In this document: positions 55,545 to 64,000 of the stretch, in pieces | Layout: each line of letters starts with the position of its first letter | How positions within the stretch are numbered: the first letter of the stretch is position 1 | Assembly: GCF_022761015.1 (NCBI RefSeq) | Contig: NZ_JAKWJQ010000002.1 | Location: forward strand, 1-64,000 | Reading direction: 5' to 3' | From: Humibacter sp. RRB41 | GTDB lineage: Bacteria; Actinomycetota; Actinomycetes; Actinomycetales; Microbacteriaceae | DNA length: 64,000 nt | Notes under the pieces: model-generated | The model's database searches: none | Seen by the model: only the letters and a program-made list of their open reading frames with translations | Told to the model about the DNA's origin: nothing | Position numbers and translations under genes: made by a program

Positions 55545-56858
55545 GCTCAGCGTCGTCGCAGTGCCGACCCGATCGAATGCCTGGGCGAGGTCGTCGATGA
55601 GGTCCCGTGCGCTCTCGATACCGATCGAGACGCGGATCAGGCCGTCATCGATGCCGGTCGACGAACGCTCTTCTGCCGAGATCTTCGCGTGCGTCGTGGT
55701 CGCCGGATGAATGGCGAGCGATCGCACGTCGCCGATGTGCGTCATCCGCGTGAAGAGACCGAGCGAATCGATGACTTCGCGGGCAGCGTCGCGTCCGCCT
55801 TCGACGCAGAAGCCGAAGACGGAACCGAATCCGCGCGGCAGGTATCTGCGTGCTCGCTCGTGGTACCGGCTGGATGCCAGGCCGGAGTAATCGACGTAGG
55901 CGACCTCGGGCTGCTGTTCCAGCCATTCGGCGACCGCCAGGGCGTTCTCGCAGTGCCGTTCCATGCGTAGCGACAGCGTCTCGAGCCCCTGCAGCAGCAG
56001 GAACGAACTGAACGGGGAGGCGGTCGGTCCGAAGGCCGCCAACGGTTTCGCGCGGGTGTACTCGGCGAATGTCGTGTCGCCGTATCGTTCCGTCCAGCTC
56101 TCCCGACCGAATCGAAATGGCGTCTGGAACTGCGGGTATCGATCCGCGTGCTGGGACCAGTCGAAGGTGCCTCCGTCGACGACGGCACCGCCGAGCGACG
56201 TCGCGTGGCCCGTGAGGAACTTGCTCGTCGAGTGCACGACGATGTTGGCACCGTACTCCAGCGGTCTTACCAGGTAGGGCGTCGCGACGGTGTTGTCGAT
56301 GACGAGCGGAAGCCCGTGAGGTTCGGCGATTCCGGCGACACCCTCGAGATCGAGCACGTCGTTCTTGGGGTTCGGAATCGTCTCAGCGAAGAGCAGCCGA
56401 GTTCTCTCGTTGATGCGCGCGTCCCATTCCGCGAGGTCATCCGGGTCGTCGACGAACTCGACGGTCACCCCCAGTCGTGTCAGCGCGTCCCCCATCATGC
56501 CCTTCGACCCTTCGTACACGCTCGGTGAACTCACGATGTGGTCGCCGGCGCCCACGAGGCTGAGGAGCACGGATGCCGTCGCGGCCTGTCCGCTGGCCGT
56601 CAGTACCGCAGCCTTGCCGCCTTCCAACGAGGCCAGCCGTGCTTCTGCGACGGAATTCGTCGGGTTTCCGCTGCGCGAGTAGAAGAAGCCTTCGTCGTCG
56701 CCGGCGAATCGTGCTTCTGCCTGGTCGAAATCGTCGAAGACATAGCCCGCGCTCAGGTAGATCGGCGTAATGCGCGGCTGGAATTCGCCGTCGTAGCGTT
56801 CCCCTGCGTGCACTTGCCGCGTCTCGAAATCCAGATCGCTCGTGTCCCGAGTGGTCAC
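55539..56858 (-). CDS. O-acetylhomoserine sulfhydrylase-like PLP enzyme
   Basis: This 439-residue Cys/Met-metabolism enzyme has the PLP lysine Lys213 in VVHSTSKFLTGH and the typical HSTSK-FLxGH, ETIPNPKNDVLDL and YDTTF-like segments. It fits MetY-type sulfhydrylation, in which free sulfide is joined to O-acetylhomoserine. Start GTG 56858 is 10 bases after the adjacent transporter gene's end, with GGGAG just upstream. As last gene of the cluster it would capture the sulfur taken up or released by the neighbouring transporter and monooxygenase. Confidence 0.88.
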   Translation of the reverse strand: MTTRDTSDLDFETRQVHAGERYDGEFQPRITPIYLSAGYVFDDFDQAEARFAGDDEGFFYSRSGNPTNSVAEARLASLEGGKAAVLTASGQAATASVLLSLVGAGDHIVSSPSVYEGSKGMMGDALTRLGVTVEFVDDPDDLAEWDARINERTRLLFAETIPNPKNDVLDLEGVAGIAEPHGLPLVIDNTVATPYLVRPLEYGANIVVHSTSKFLTGHATSLGGAVVDGGTFDWSQHADRYPQFQTPFRFGRESWTERYGDTTFAEYTRAKPLAAFGPTASPFSSFLLLQGLETLSLRMERHCENALAVAEWLEQQPEVAYVDYSGLASSRYHERARRYLPRGFGSVFGFCVEGGRDAAREVIDSLGLFTRMTHIGDVRSLAIHPATTTHAKISAEERSSTGIDDGLIRVSIGIESARDLIDDLAQAFDRVGTATTLSA

Positions 56859-56868
56859 GGTGCTCCCG

Positions 56869-57741
56869 TCATCGTGTGCCGGCGACGGAGGCCACCGGTT
56901 CATCGAGTTCCAGTGCGCGTACCGCGTCGCGGAGTTCACCGCGACGGTTCGAGTCGAGTGGTTCGTCATCGAACAGCGACGGCACCGACTCGACAAGCAG
57001 GCGCGTGTACGGATGCTGCGGCGCGAGCAGCACCTCCTGCGTGCTGCCGCTCTCCACGACGTTTCCGCGATAGAGCACCGTCACCCGATCGGCTACTCCC
57101 GCGAGCGAACCGAGATCGTGGGTGATCATGATCACCCCGAGACCACGCTCTCGCCGCAATTCCAGCAGCAGTTCGAGGATCGTGATCCTGGTGGACGCAT
57201 CGAGCGCACTCACGGGTTCATCGCAGATCAGAAGCTTCGGCTCCACGGCCATTGCACGTCCGATCGCGACCCGCTGACGCTGTCCGCCGGAGAGCTCGCC
57301 CGGATGCTTCGACAGAAGCTCTGCAGGAAGCGAGACCAGACGGGCTACGCGGTCGGCAGCATCCCTCAGCTCGTCGCGGGATCTGCCACCTTGCACGACA
57401 AGCCCCTCGACCAACGTGTCGAACACCGTGCGGTCCGGATCCAGGCTGCGCAGCGGGTCTTGGAAAACGTACTGCGCGGCACCCGAGCGACGGAAGGCGC
57501 GAAGGGCGCGTCCTCGTAGCTTCGTCGTGTTCTGTTCCTCGATGAGGACCGTGCCGCTGTTCGGCGGTGCGAGCCCGAGAACGGCCCTGGCAAGGGTCGT
57601 CTTGCCCGATCCGGTCTCGCCGATCAATCCGACGATCTGCCCCGGCTCCACCGTGAGATCGACTCCGTGCAGCACCTCGGTGCGTCCACGACCATGCCCG
57701 AGTTCGACCCGTAGGCCCGAAACCTCCAGCAACGCGGTCAT
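56869..57741 (-). CDS. Dipeptide-type ABC transporter ATPase (DppF-like)
   Basis: This 290-residue ATPase has Walker A GETGSGKTTLAR, the signature LSGGQRQRVAIGRAM, Walker B LLICDEPVSALD and the H-loop ITHD. The C-terminal HPYTRLL segment is typical of oligopeptide/dipeptide transporter ATPases. ATG overlaps the stop of the other ATPase by 4 bases. Together with the second ATPase it energises import. Confidence 0.92.
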   Translation of the reverse strand: MTALLEVSGLRVELGHGRGRTEVLHGVDLTVEPGQIVGLIGETGSGKTTLARAVLGLAPPNSGTVLIEEQNTTKLRGRALRAFRRSGAAQYVFQDPLRSLDPDRTVFDTLVEGLVVQGGRSRDELRDAADRVARLVSLPAELLSKHPGELSGGQRQRVAIGRAMAVEPKLLICDEPVSALDASTRITILELLLELRRERGLGVIMITHDLGSLAGVADRVTVLYRGNVVESGSTQEVLLAPQHPYTRLLVESVPSLFDDEPLDSNRRGELRDAVRALELDEPVASVAGTR

Positions 57742-58625
57742 CGATCGTCTCTCTGGCGCCGAATGTGATCGATGCCGAACCGCTCGTGGCTGTCTACGAG
57801 CGAACGCGTGTAGGGATGCCGCGGTGTGCGGAGCACCTGGCGAGTCGGCCCTGACTCGACGATGTGCCCGTCGCGGAAGACGTGCACCTCGTCACTCACC
57901 TGCGCGATGACCGCCAGGTCGTGCGAGACGACGACCAGCGTGAGGTCGCGGTCCCGACGCAGCTGCGACAGCAACTCGAGGACCTCGGCCTGCACCGTGA
58001 CGTCGAGAGCGGTGGTCGCCTCATCGGCGATCAGCAGCTCAGGCTCGCCTGCGATCGCGATGGCGATCAAGACGCGCTGGAGCATGCCTCCCGAGAGTTC
58101 GAACGGGTACTGGGTGTAGACGTGCGCAGGGCGATGGAGCCCCATCGCATGAAGCAACTCGACGGCTTCGTCTCGGGCGGCCTTCCGCGGAAGTCGCCCC
58201 CGCACCCTGAAGACCTCGGCCAGCTGCGCGCCGACGGTGATCGAGGGGTTGAGGTATGACGCGGGGTCCTGGAATACCGCGGCAATCCGGGTTCCACGCA
58301 GCCGCACGGCGTCTCGGCGGGTGAGGGTTGTGATCGAGTCGCCCGCGAACTCGATGTCGCCGCCCGAGATCTCGGCGCCGGCCGGAAGCAGGCCGAGGAT
58401 GGACCGGCAGGTCAGCGTCTTCCCGCTTCCGGATTCGCCTACCAGGCCGACGGCTGTTCCTTTCGGCACGTCGAAGCTGATGCCGTGCACGACCTCGGCA
58501 CTGGTGGCGACGGTCACGCGGAGTTCCTTGACGCGCAGCAGGGGCGTCGGATGGACATCCTTCTCCTGTGGTTCAGAGGAGGAGAGTGGCACCCTCTCGG
58601 CGGTGTGATCAAGCAGTACCGACAC
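57738..58625 (-). CDS. Dipeptide-type ABC transporter ATPase (DppD-like)
   Basis: This 295-residue ATPase has Walker A GESGSGKTLTCR, the signature LSGGMLQRVLIAIAIAG, Walker B LLIADEATTALD and the VVVSHDLAV H-loop, with the peptide-transporter C-terminus HPYTRSLVDSH. It starts with GTG at 58625 inside the end of the permease gene (17-base overlap). Its N-terminal 30 residues are variable. Confidence 0.92.
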   Translation of the reverse strand: MSVLLDHTAERVPLSSSEPQEKDVHPTPLLRVKELRVTVATSAEVVHGISFDVPKGTAVGLVGESGSGKTLTCRSILGLLPAGAEISGGDIEFAGDSITTLTRRDAVRLRGTRIAAVFQDPASYLNPSITVGAQLAEVFRVRGRLPRKAARDEAVELLHAMGLHRPAHVYTQYPFELSGGMLQRVLIAIAIAGEPELLIADEATTALDVTVQAEVLELLSQLRRDRDLTLVVVSHDLAVIAQVSDEVHVFRDGHIVESGPTRQVLRTPRHPYTRSLVDSHERFGIDHIRRQRDDR

Positions 58626-59472
58626 GACGTCCTCGTCTCTTCAGCAGTCGAACCCGGCCGTGGTCGCCGCTGGTGTCTTTGATCGCATCGGCCAGCAGAT
58701 TGAGCGAGCCGACAGTGGCCATGATCAGGAGGGACGGGAAGATCGGCCCGTACGGCGCCTGTGAGAGATAACTGAGATCGCTCGCCAGAATGCCGCCCCA
58801 TGTCGGGTCCGGTGGCACGACGCCGATGCCGAGGAACGTGAGCGAGGAGACGATCAGCAGCCCGGCGGCCGTGGCGTTCGCCGTTGCCACGACGAGCGTC
58901 GGCAGGATCTTCGACCAGACGTGCGTACGGATGACGCGGAAAAGCGACGCGCCGAAGAGCTGCGACGCGGTCACGTATTGCGAGTTCGCGTGGCTGAGAA
59001 CGGCGGCTCTGGTGATGCGGTAGAACGCCGGCGCGATGAGTATTCCGACGGCGATCATCGCCTGCTGCACGGCATTGCCGAGGAGCGCCGCGACGGCGAT
59101 GGCGAAAATCAGGAACGGCAGCGCGATGAGGCCGTCCATGACGCGAAGGGTGATCCACTCGTACGTGCGCCCAAGGTAGACCGAGGTGATTCCCGGGATG
59201 ACACCGATGACGAGGCCGATCCCGACGGCCTCGAACGCCGTGTACACCGAAAGCGGTGCCCCTGCCAGCACGCGGCTCAGGACATCGCGGCCCAGATAGT
59301 CGGTGCCGAACCAGTGCGTGGCGTTCGGCGCCTGGAGGATCGCTCCGCTGTTCTTCAACGGATCAAACGGTGCGATGTACGGACCGATGACCGCGAGCAC
59401 GAGGACGAGGGCCAGCACGATCGCGGCGATCAGGCCGGCTCTGGTGTGCAAAGCCGAGGCGACTTGCTTCAT
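58609..59472 (-). CDS. Dipeptide-type ABC permease (DppC-like)
   Basis: This 287-residue permease has the N-terminal TM segment and the GTDYLGRDVLSRVLAG motif typical of DppC-type proteins. The EAA-like loop is GASLFRVIRTHVWSKILP. It has six membrane helices. ATG overlaps the DppB-like stop (ATGA). Confidence 0.92.
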   Translation of the reverse strand: MKQVASALHTRAGLIAAIVLALVLVLAVIGPYIAPFDPLKNSGAILQAPNATHWFGTDYLGRDVLSRVLAGAPLSVYTAFEAVGIGLVIGVIPGITSVYLGRTYEWITLRVMDGLIALPFLIFAIAVAALLGNAVQQAMIAVGILIAPAFYRITRAAVLSHANSQYVTASQLFGASLFRVIRTHVWSKILPTLVVATANATAAGLLIVSSLTFLGIGVVPPDPTWGGILASDLSYLSQAPYGPIFPSLLIMATVGSLNLLADAIKDTSGDHGRVRLLKRRGRRVGTA

Positions 59473-60515
59473 ATTTCCCTCCGTGCGGCGGGGCGGAGCC
59501 TGACGAGAAGAACGTTGACGATCGCCGACGAGATCAGCACGAGCACGATCGTCACGAGGAGTGCACCCTGCACCACCGGCACATCGCCCTCGAGCGCAGC
59601 GGTCTTGGTGAGGCTGCCGATCCCAGGCAAGGCGAACACGGTCTCGACGATCACGGCGCCGCCGATGAGCCGGGGCACGTGCATGCCCAGCACAGCGACG
59701 GCCGGACCGGCGCCATTACGCAAGGCGTGCACGAAGACGATCCTTGCGTGCGAGAGACCGCGCATCTGAGCCCCGACGATGTAGTTCTCGTGCAACGTGC
59801 CCGCCAGACCGGTACGCAGCTGTCTCGCGAGATCGGCCGCCGTGTCCAGACTCAGCGCCAGGCTCGGCAGCACGAGGAAGCTGGCCCATCTCAGCAGGCC
59901 GGCCGAAGGAGGAACCCACCCGCCGGACGGCAGAACCGGGATGACGAGCGTGAACACGATGATCAATGCGATGGCCGCGACGAATCCGGGAACCGTGGCG
60001 AGGAACGAGGTGACGACGGTGACGACGCGGTCCAGCCAGCCGCCCTGCCGAACCGCGGCGAGAATGCCGAACGTACCGCCGAGTAACACTGCGATGAGCA
60101 GGGCGAACACGGCGACCGAGAGACTGACGGGAAGCCTCTGGGCGATGCTGTCTGTTACTGGGATCTTGGTGAACCACGACGAGCCGAGGTCACCGTGCAG
60201 CGCGTTCCAGAGCCACAGAAAATATCTCAGGATCAGGGGTTTATCGAGGCCGAACACTGCTTGCATGCGCGCGACGTCGTGCGGGGTGGCGGAATCGCCG
60301 AGAACGAGGGACGCCGGGTCCTGCTTCGTCAGCCCGCCGAGCATGAAGGTGATGAACGTCGACACCAGCAATACGGGTACAGCGATGAGCAGGGCGCGGC
60401 CGAGGGCTACCGCCGTGCTGATCACAGCAGGTAGCGCGGAGAATCGTGCGATCCCCTCGCCTCTGGCGGAGTCGGCGGTGCGGCCGACTCCGCCCCTCAC
60501 GTTGAGCGTCGTCAT
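59469..60515 (-). CDS. Dipeptide-type ABC permease (DppB-like)
   Basis: This 348-residue permease is of DppB type: an N-terminal TM, GLDKPLILRYFLWLWNALHGDLG (the loop typical of DppB) and the EAA-like GLSHARIVFVHALRNGAGP. It has six helices. The N-terminal 30 residues are hydrophilic. It lies 10 bases after the substrate-binding lipoprotein gene. Confidence 0.91.
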   Translation of the reverse strand: MTTLNVRGGVGRTADSARGEGIARFSALPAVISTAVALGRALLIAVPVLLVSTFITFMLGGLTKQDPASLVLGDSATPHDVARMQAVFGLDKPLILRYFLWLWNALHGDLGSSWFTKIPVTDSIAQRLPVSLSVAVFALLIAVLLGGTFGILAAVRQGGWLDRVVTVVTSFLATVPGFVAAIALIIVFTLVIPVLPSGGWVPPSAGLLRWASFLVLPSLALSLDTAADLARQLRTGLAGTLHENYIVGAQMRGLSHARIVFVHALRNGAGPAVAVLGMHVPRLIGGAVIVETVFALPGIGSLTKTAALEGDVPVVQGALLVTIVLVLISSAIVNVLLVRLRPAARREI

Positions 60516-60525
60516 GACGTCTCGC

Positions 60526-62085
60526 CTACTTCTCGACCCAGACGTTCTCGAACCGCTGGATGTCGACCCAGTGCTGCAGGCCGTGCACCTTGGGGGAGTG
60601 CGCCTCGAATCGGGTCACGGTGAACAGGAAGACGTTCGGCATGTTCGTCACGGCTTCCTTCGTCGCGGCCTGGATCGCCGCCGGGTAGGCGGGGTCGGTC
60701 AGCGAGTAGCCGTTGGCCTTGGAGACGGCGGGTGCCAGCGACGGCGGCGTGGTCTTGCCGAGGTTCATCAGCCCCTGCGCGCCGAACAGCACCTGCAGTG
60801 CCTGAACCGGGGACTGCCTCGCATTGAACTGGTCGAGCACGAACGGGTACTTGCGGGTGATGTAGTTGTTCGCCCCAGGGGTCTGAACGACCAGTGTCGT
60901 GTGGATGCCCGCAGCGTTCAGCTGCTGCTGCAGCAGTTCACCGACCGGGTCTTCCGCTGCACCGAGCGCCAACTGAATGCTCACGCCGTGCGGGTAGCCG
61001 GCCTCGGTCAGCAGCTTCTTGGCCTTGGACACGCTGTGCGGATAGAGGTTGTCCAGCGAAGAGTTGTACGCAACGTACCCCTTCGGGAACGGCTGCCAGT
61101 CGGGCTGCCCGAATCCGAAGTTCGCGGTCTTGACGAGGGCGTCGCGATCGATCGCCGTGCTGATGGCTTGGATCACCTTGGGGTTGTCGAATGGCTTGAC
61201 GGTCTTGTTCACGTCGAGCACGCGAACGGGGAGCACGTTGGTCGTCTCCACCGGGAATCCGGCAGCCTTGACCGCGCTCACCTGTGACGACGTGAGGTCG
61301 GCGATGTTGAACTGGTCCGACTGCAAGCCTGCGACGGCCACCGAGGGGTCGGGCGTCGGCTTCAGGATGAAGTTCTTCACGAGGATCTTGTCGGCGTCCC
61401 AGAACTTCGGATTCTTCACGAGCGTTGCCTGAGACCCCGGCACGTACGACTTCAGGACGAAAGGACCGGCACCGACCGGTTGCGTCGCCAGTTTGGAGAC
61501 GTCGTCCGCGGCCGCGGTCGGACTCACGATCTGTCCTGTCTTACCAGAGAGCAGAAGCGGGATCTGATAGTCGACCTGGGTCAGGTGGAGCGTCACATCC
61601 GTTGAGCTGTCAGCAGAGATGCTCTGCACGTCGACCAGCTGGGCAGCGACGGTCGAGTCCTTCTCTGTGATGCCGCGCTCGAGACTCGCTTTGACCGCGG
61701 CGGCGTCGAGCTTCGTTCCATCGGAGAAGGTGAGCCCAGACCGCAGATGGAAGGTCACGGACTTGCCGTCCTTCGCATAAGTCCAGGACTTCGCGAGGCC
61801 GGGCACCGCGTTGCCCTTCGCGTCCTCCTCGGTCACACCCTCGTAGACGAGCGACAGGGCGCTCACGTCGTTGCCGACGGCCGACGTCACCGGGTCCCAG
61901 GTCGACGGCAACGACCAGCCCCAGGTGAGGGTGTCACCGCGCTGACTGGCAGCCGGTATGGCGCCGCTCGCGTCGGAGGACTGCTGACCTGCGCCAGCCG
62001 TGCCCGCCGCGCAGCCGGTCAGGCCGAGCGTCGCGGCCGCGAGAATGGCAGCCACCTTCACGGTCTTCTTCGCTGAAAGGCTCAC
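60526..62085 (-). CDS. ABC transporter substrate-binding lipoprotein (peptide/nickel type)
   Basis: This 519-residue protein has a lipoprotein signal with lipobox LTGC (Cys25), then an SBP_bac_5-type domain (TWGWSLPSTWDPVTSAVGND and SVTFHLRSGLTFSDGTKLDAAAV). Cys25 would be lipidated, so the protein sits on the outside of the membrane and delivers the ligand to the two permeases. The ligand is unknown; an organosulfur compound is inferred from the adjacent monooxygenase. GTG start. Confidence 0.92.
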   Translation of the reverse strand: MSLSAKKTVKVAAILAAATLGLTGCAAGTAGAGQQSSDASGAIPAASQRGDTLTWGWSLPSTWDPVTSAVGNDVSALSLVYEGVTEEDAKGNAVPGLAKSWTYAKDGKSVTFHLRSGLTFSDGTKLDAAAVKASLERGITEKDSTVAAQLVDVQSISADSSTDVTLHLTQVDYQIPLLLSGKTGQIVSPTAAADDVSKLATQPVGAGPFVLKSYVPGSQATLVKNPKFWDADKILVKNFILKPTPDPSVAVAGLQSDQFNIADLTSSQVSAVKAAGFPVETTNVLPVRVLDVNKTVKPFDNPKVIQAISTAIDRDALVKTANFGFGQPDWQPFPKGYVAYNSSLDNLYPHSVSKAKKLLTEAGYPHGVSIQLALGAAEDPVGELLQQQLNAAGIHTTLVVQTPGANNYITRKYPFVLDQFNARQSPVQALQVLFGAQGLMNLGKTTPPSLAPAVSKANGYSLTDPAYPAAIQAATKEAVTNMPNVFLFTVTRFEAHSPKVHGLQHWVDIQRFENVWVEK

Positions 62086-62114
62086 TGTCTGTTCTTTCGG
62101 TCGAGGTCCGCGGC

Positions 62115-63209
62115 TCAGGCCGGGACCAGGTCATTTTCGCGAGCGGCGGCGCCGGCACGCAGAAGGGGGACGAGCTCGTGACCCCAGTCGCGAACATCCG
62201 CGAGCGGGTCGAAGCCCCTGATCAGGAAGTTGCGTACGCCGAGGTCGTGGTACTTGAGAAGTGCCTCGGCAACCTGCTGAGGCGTGCCGACGAGTGCTGT
62301 CGAGTTTCCGCCACCGTCGCTCAGCTGAGTGACGCCGAACCAGAGTCGCTCGTCGTGCACGAGCTTCTCGGATGCTTCCTCCTTCAGGCGCTGCGCACCC
62401 ACGGCCGTGTTCTGTCCGCGGCCGACTCGCCACTTTCGCCCGACGCCCCCCTCGAGGTTGGCTTCATAGGCCTTGCGGATGGCTGCGGCTTTCTCCCATG
62501 CCTCGTCTTCGGTCGGTGCCACGATCGGGCGAACGGAGAGAGAGAAATCGATGGTGCGACCGTGGCTGGCGGCTTCGCTGCGGATGAGCTCGATGCGCTC
62601 ACGCGTCTGGGCGAGCGGTTCGCCCCACAGCGCGAAGACATCCGCCCAGCGGCCTCCGACACGAATCGCGTCATCGGACTGCCCTCCGAAGAAGATCGGT
62701 ACGGAACCAAGCGGCTTGACCGAGCTGAAAGCACCCTCATAGCGATAGAACTCGCCTTCGTAGTCGAAGGGCTCGTCGGAGGTGAGTTCACGACGAAGCA
62801 CATCGATGAACTCGGCCGTGCGGCGGTATCGGGCCTGCTTGTCGTGGAAGTCGCCGTCTCGACGCTGATCCGTGTCGCTGCCACCGGTGATGTGATGGAT
62901 GGCCACGCGCCCCGCGCCAGTCAGGTTCTCGAGAGTCGCGAGCTTGCGGGCGGTCAACGTGGGCTCGACGAAGCCGGGGCGCTGAGCAATCAGCACGCCG
63001 AGTCGGTCCGTGTTGTACAGCACGTGAGCCGCGACGGCGAGGCCGTCGGGCGAGCTGGCGCTGTGTGCCACGAGTGCACGATCGAAGCCGGCCTCCTCGT
63101 GAGCCTTGGCGAAGTCCGCCAAGTACGTCGGGTCGACGAGCGGGCCCTTCCAGCCCACGCTTTCGGATCCGTAGTTCGTGGAAACCATTCCAAGAATCTG
63201 AATGGACAT
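62115..63209 (-). CDS. LLM-class flavin monooxygenase (SsuD-like)
   Basis: This 364-residue protein has the bacterial luciferase-like fold of the alkanesulfonate monooxygenase type: the GFDRALVAHSASSPDG region, the IHHITGGSDTDQRRDGD segment and GSVPIFFGGQSDDAIRVGGRWADVF. It should use FMNH2 and oxygen to release sulfite from a sulfonate or related organosulfur compound. First gene of the transporter cluster, with a GAGAGGTG ribosome site. The flavin reductase partner (SsuE-like) is not in the window. Confidence 0.88.
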   Translation of the reverse strand: MSIQILGMVSTNYGSESVGWKGPLVDPTYLADFAKAHEEAGFDRALVAHSASSPDGLAVAAHVLYNTDRLGVLIAQRPGFVEPTLTARKLATLENLTGAGRVAIHHITGGSDTDQRRDGDFHDKQARYRRTAEFIDVLRRELTSDEPFDYEGEFYRYEGAFSSVKPLGSVPIFFGGQSDDAIRVGGRWADVFALWGEPLAQTRERIELIRSEAASHGRTIDFSLSVRPIVAPTEDEAWEKAAAIRKAYEANLEGGVGRKWRVGRGQNTAVGAQRLKEEASEKLVHDERLWFGVTQLSDGGGNSTALVGTPQQVAEALLKYHDLGVRNFLIRGFDPLADVRDWGHELVPLLRAGAAARENDLVPA

Positions 63210-63316
63210 GGATGCACCTCTCTAACGCGCTGTCATTCGCCGCGAAGCGCGGCCGAAACCAAATCAGGAGCCAGGTACTGCGTGAGTGACGCTACTGATC
63301 GTCGAGGGCACGAGGG

Positions 63317-63348
63317 CTTTTGTTTTCAATTTTGTATTTTTGTTACAC
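63317..63348. promoter_or_regulatory. AT-rich element upstream of the organosulfur operon
   Basis: About 32 bases are almost all A/T (only 6-8 G/C), which stands out from about 67% GC around. It lies about 110-140 bases upstream of the monooxygenase start. The 276-base gap (63210-63485) otherwise shows no gene. It may be a promoter, an UP-like element or a protein-binding site for a sulfur regulator. I do not find a known S-box or SAM riboswitch motif. Confidence 0.4.
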
Positions 63349-63485
63349 CCTGTGTCGGAGCCATGTGTCGTCAGAGCGCACCTATGCCATGCCCGGGTCG
63401 TCTCGTTCGTGCCCGCCGCCCGAGCAGAACGAGCCCGCGGTGCGACGCGCCCCGGCACGTTGGTGGCGACCTTCGGGGCAGAGCG

Positions 63486-64000
63486 TCAGTCGAAGAACTC
63501 GCGCCTGCCGCCCTGCGCGGCCATGGTGATCGTCTCCGCGAGCCGTTCGAAGAGAGCAGTGTCGTCTTCCGGCAGCTGCATCGCCGAAAGCCTGATCATC
63601 GGATGCTCCGGTCGCACGATGAAGGATTTGGCAGCGGCCCCCGCCAGGATGCCCTTGGCAGCGAGTCCGACGAGGGCGTCGGTCTCGTCTGCGACCTCGA
63701 CCCAGAGAACGATGCCGTCTGCGCCGACGTGCACGGTGAGGTCTTGTCGACGCAGAGCGTCGACAAGCAACTCCCGACGACGCTCGTAACGCTCGCGAGC
63801 GTCGGCGACGCGAGCATTCGCGTCGTCATCCTGAACGAGATAAGCCAGTGCGTTCTGCAGAATCCGGCTGTTGGATCCGACACCGTGGCTTCGAAGCCCG
63901 ATCGCACGGTCGACGAGTCGTCGCGGGCCGCCGATCACCGATGTGCGTACATCGATGCCGTAGGCCTTGCAATAGCTGCGCACGCGCAGCACGCGTCCCG
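63486..64000 (-). CDS. PLP-dependent aminotransferase, C-terminal part (partial)
   Basis: The gene continues past the window edge, so only its last 171 residues are visible. RSYCKAYGIDVRTSVIGGPRRLVDRAIGL looks like the PLP-lysine region and following helix of a fold-type I aminotransferase (class I/II or MocR type). A small C-terminal domain follows (VHVGADGIVLWVEV). The N-terminal part is outside, so a fused GntR DNA-binding domain (MocR) cannot be judged. If it is MocR, it would be a plausible regulator for the adjacent operon. Confidence 0.7.
   Translation of the reverse strand, partial: GRVLRVRSYCKAYGIDVRTSVIGGPRRLVDRAIGLRSHGVGSNSRILQNALAYLVQDDDANARVADARERYERRRELLVDALRRQDLTVHVGADGIVLWVEVADETDALVGLAAKGILAGAAAKSFIVRPEHPMIRLSAMQLPEDDTALFERLAETITMAAQGGRREFFD

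Noticed and set aside
63210-63480. A SAM-type riboswitch upstream of the sulfur cluster
   Set aside because: I looked for the conserved core words of SAM-I/IV aptamers and did not find them on the minus strand.

Overview
The window is chromosomal DNA from a high-GC Gram-positive bacterium, most likely a member of the Actinobacteria family Microbacteriaceae. This rests on the gene order, the frequent GTG starts, the recurrent GCATCC/GGATGCC hexamer inside coding regions, and the overlapping stop/start junctions. The genus is not resolved. The family call is inference from synteny and sequence style, not from a database search.

Positions 1-19526 are a conserved housekeeping block. It opens with the 3' end of a 5S rRNA and its terminator. 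A long run of same-strand, mostly overlapping genes follows: an RG-repeat/TPR protein, a HAD-IIA phosphatase, a 50-residue protein, tlyA, NAD kinase, recN, pyrG, a NUDIX hydrolase and xerD. A second run holds a ParA-like ATPase, scpA, scpB, an RluB-type pseudouridine synthase, tyrA, cmk and der. Together they cover chromosome segregation and condensation, nucleotide supply, rRNA modification, DNA repair and ribosome assembly. The two runs are separated at 9883-12906 by what looks like an accessory insert: a TetX-like flavoprotein with a divergent TetR regulator, and a secreted alpha/beta hydrolase.

Positions 19527-25967 hold a pair of terminator hairpins, a long leader with 9-base tandem repeats, a translationally coupled cellulose-synthase-like glycosyltransferase and membrane-anchored GH18 protein with chitin-binding modules, then a DUF2252 protein and an acetyltransferase. 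A tRNA-Pro(GGG) with its terminator follows at 26152-26264.

Positions 26338-49118 are accessory. Small regulators (HTH/MmyB-like, MarR, TetR) are placed back-to-back with one or two enzymes or transporters, and several intergenic operators are visible as palindromes. Also here are a seven-bladed lectin-like propeller, a pterin dehydratase-VOC fusion, a TMEM175-type channel, sufS-sufU, a small HTH protein coupled to a stand-alone Clp N-domain protein, tandemly duplicated short-chain dehydrogenases, a family 5 uracil-DNA glycosylase and a PhzF-like protein. Decay is visible: a truncated flavin monooxygenase, a 40-residue stub of an NAD(P)-binding protein, and an HTH regulator with a one-base frameshift near its start.

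Positions 49188-55496 carry a MoxR-type AAA ATPase coupled to a VWA protein, an acyl-CoA ligase and an ATP-grasp ligase. Positions 55539-64000 form a minus-strand cluster that looks like organosulfur scavenging: a flavin-dependent SsuD-like monooxygenase, a lipoprotein plus dipeptide-type ABC transporter, and an O-acetylhomoserine sulfhydrylase-like enzyme. The edge of the window cuts a PLP-dependent aminotransferase-type gene upstream of it.
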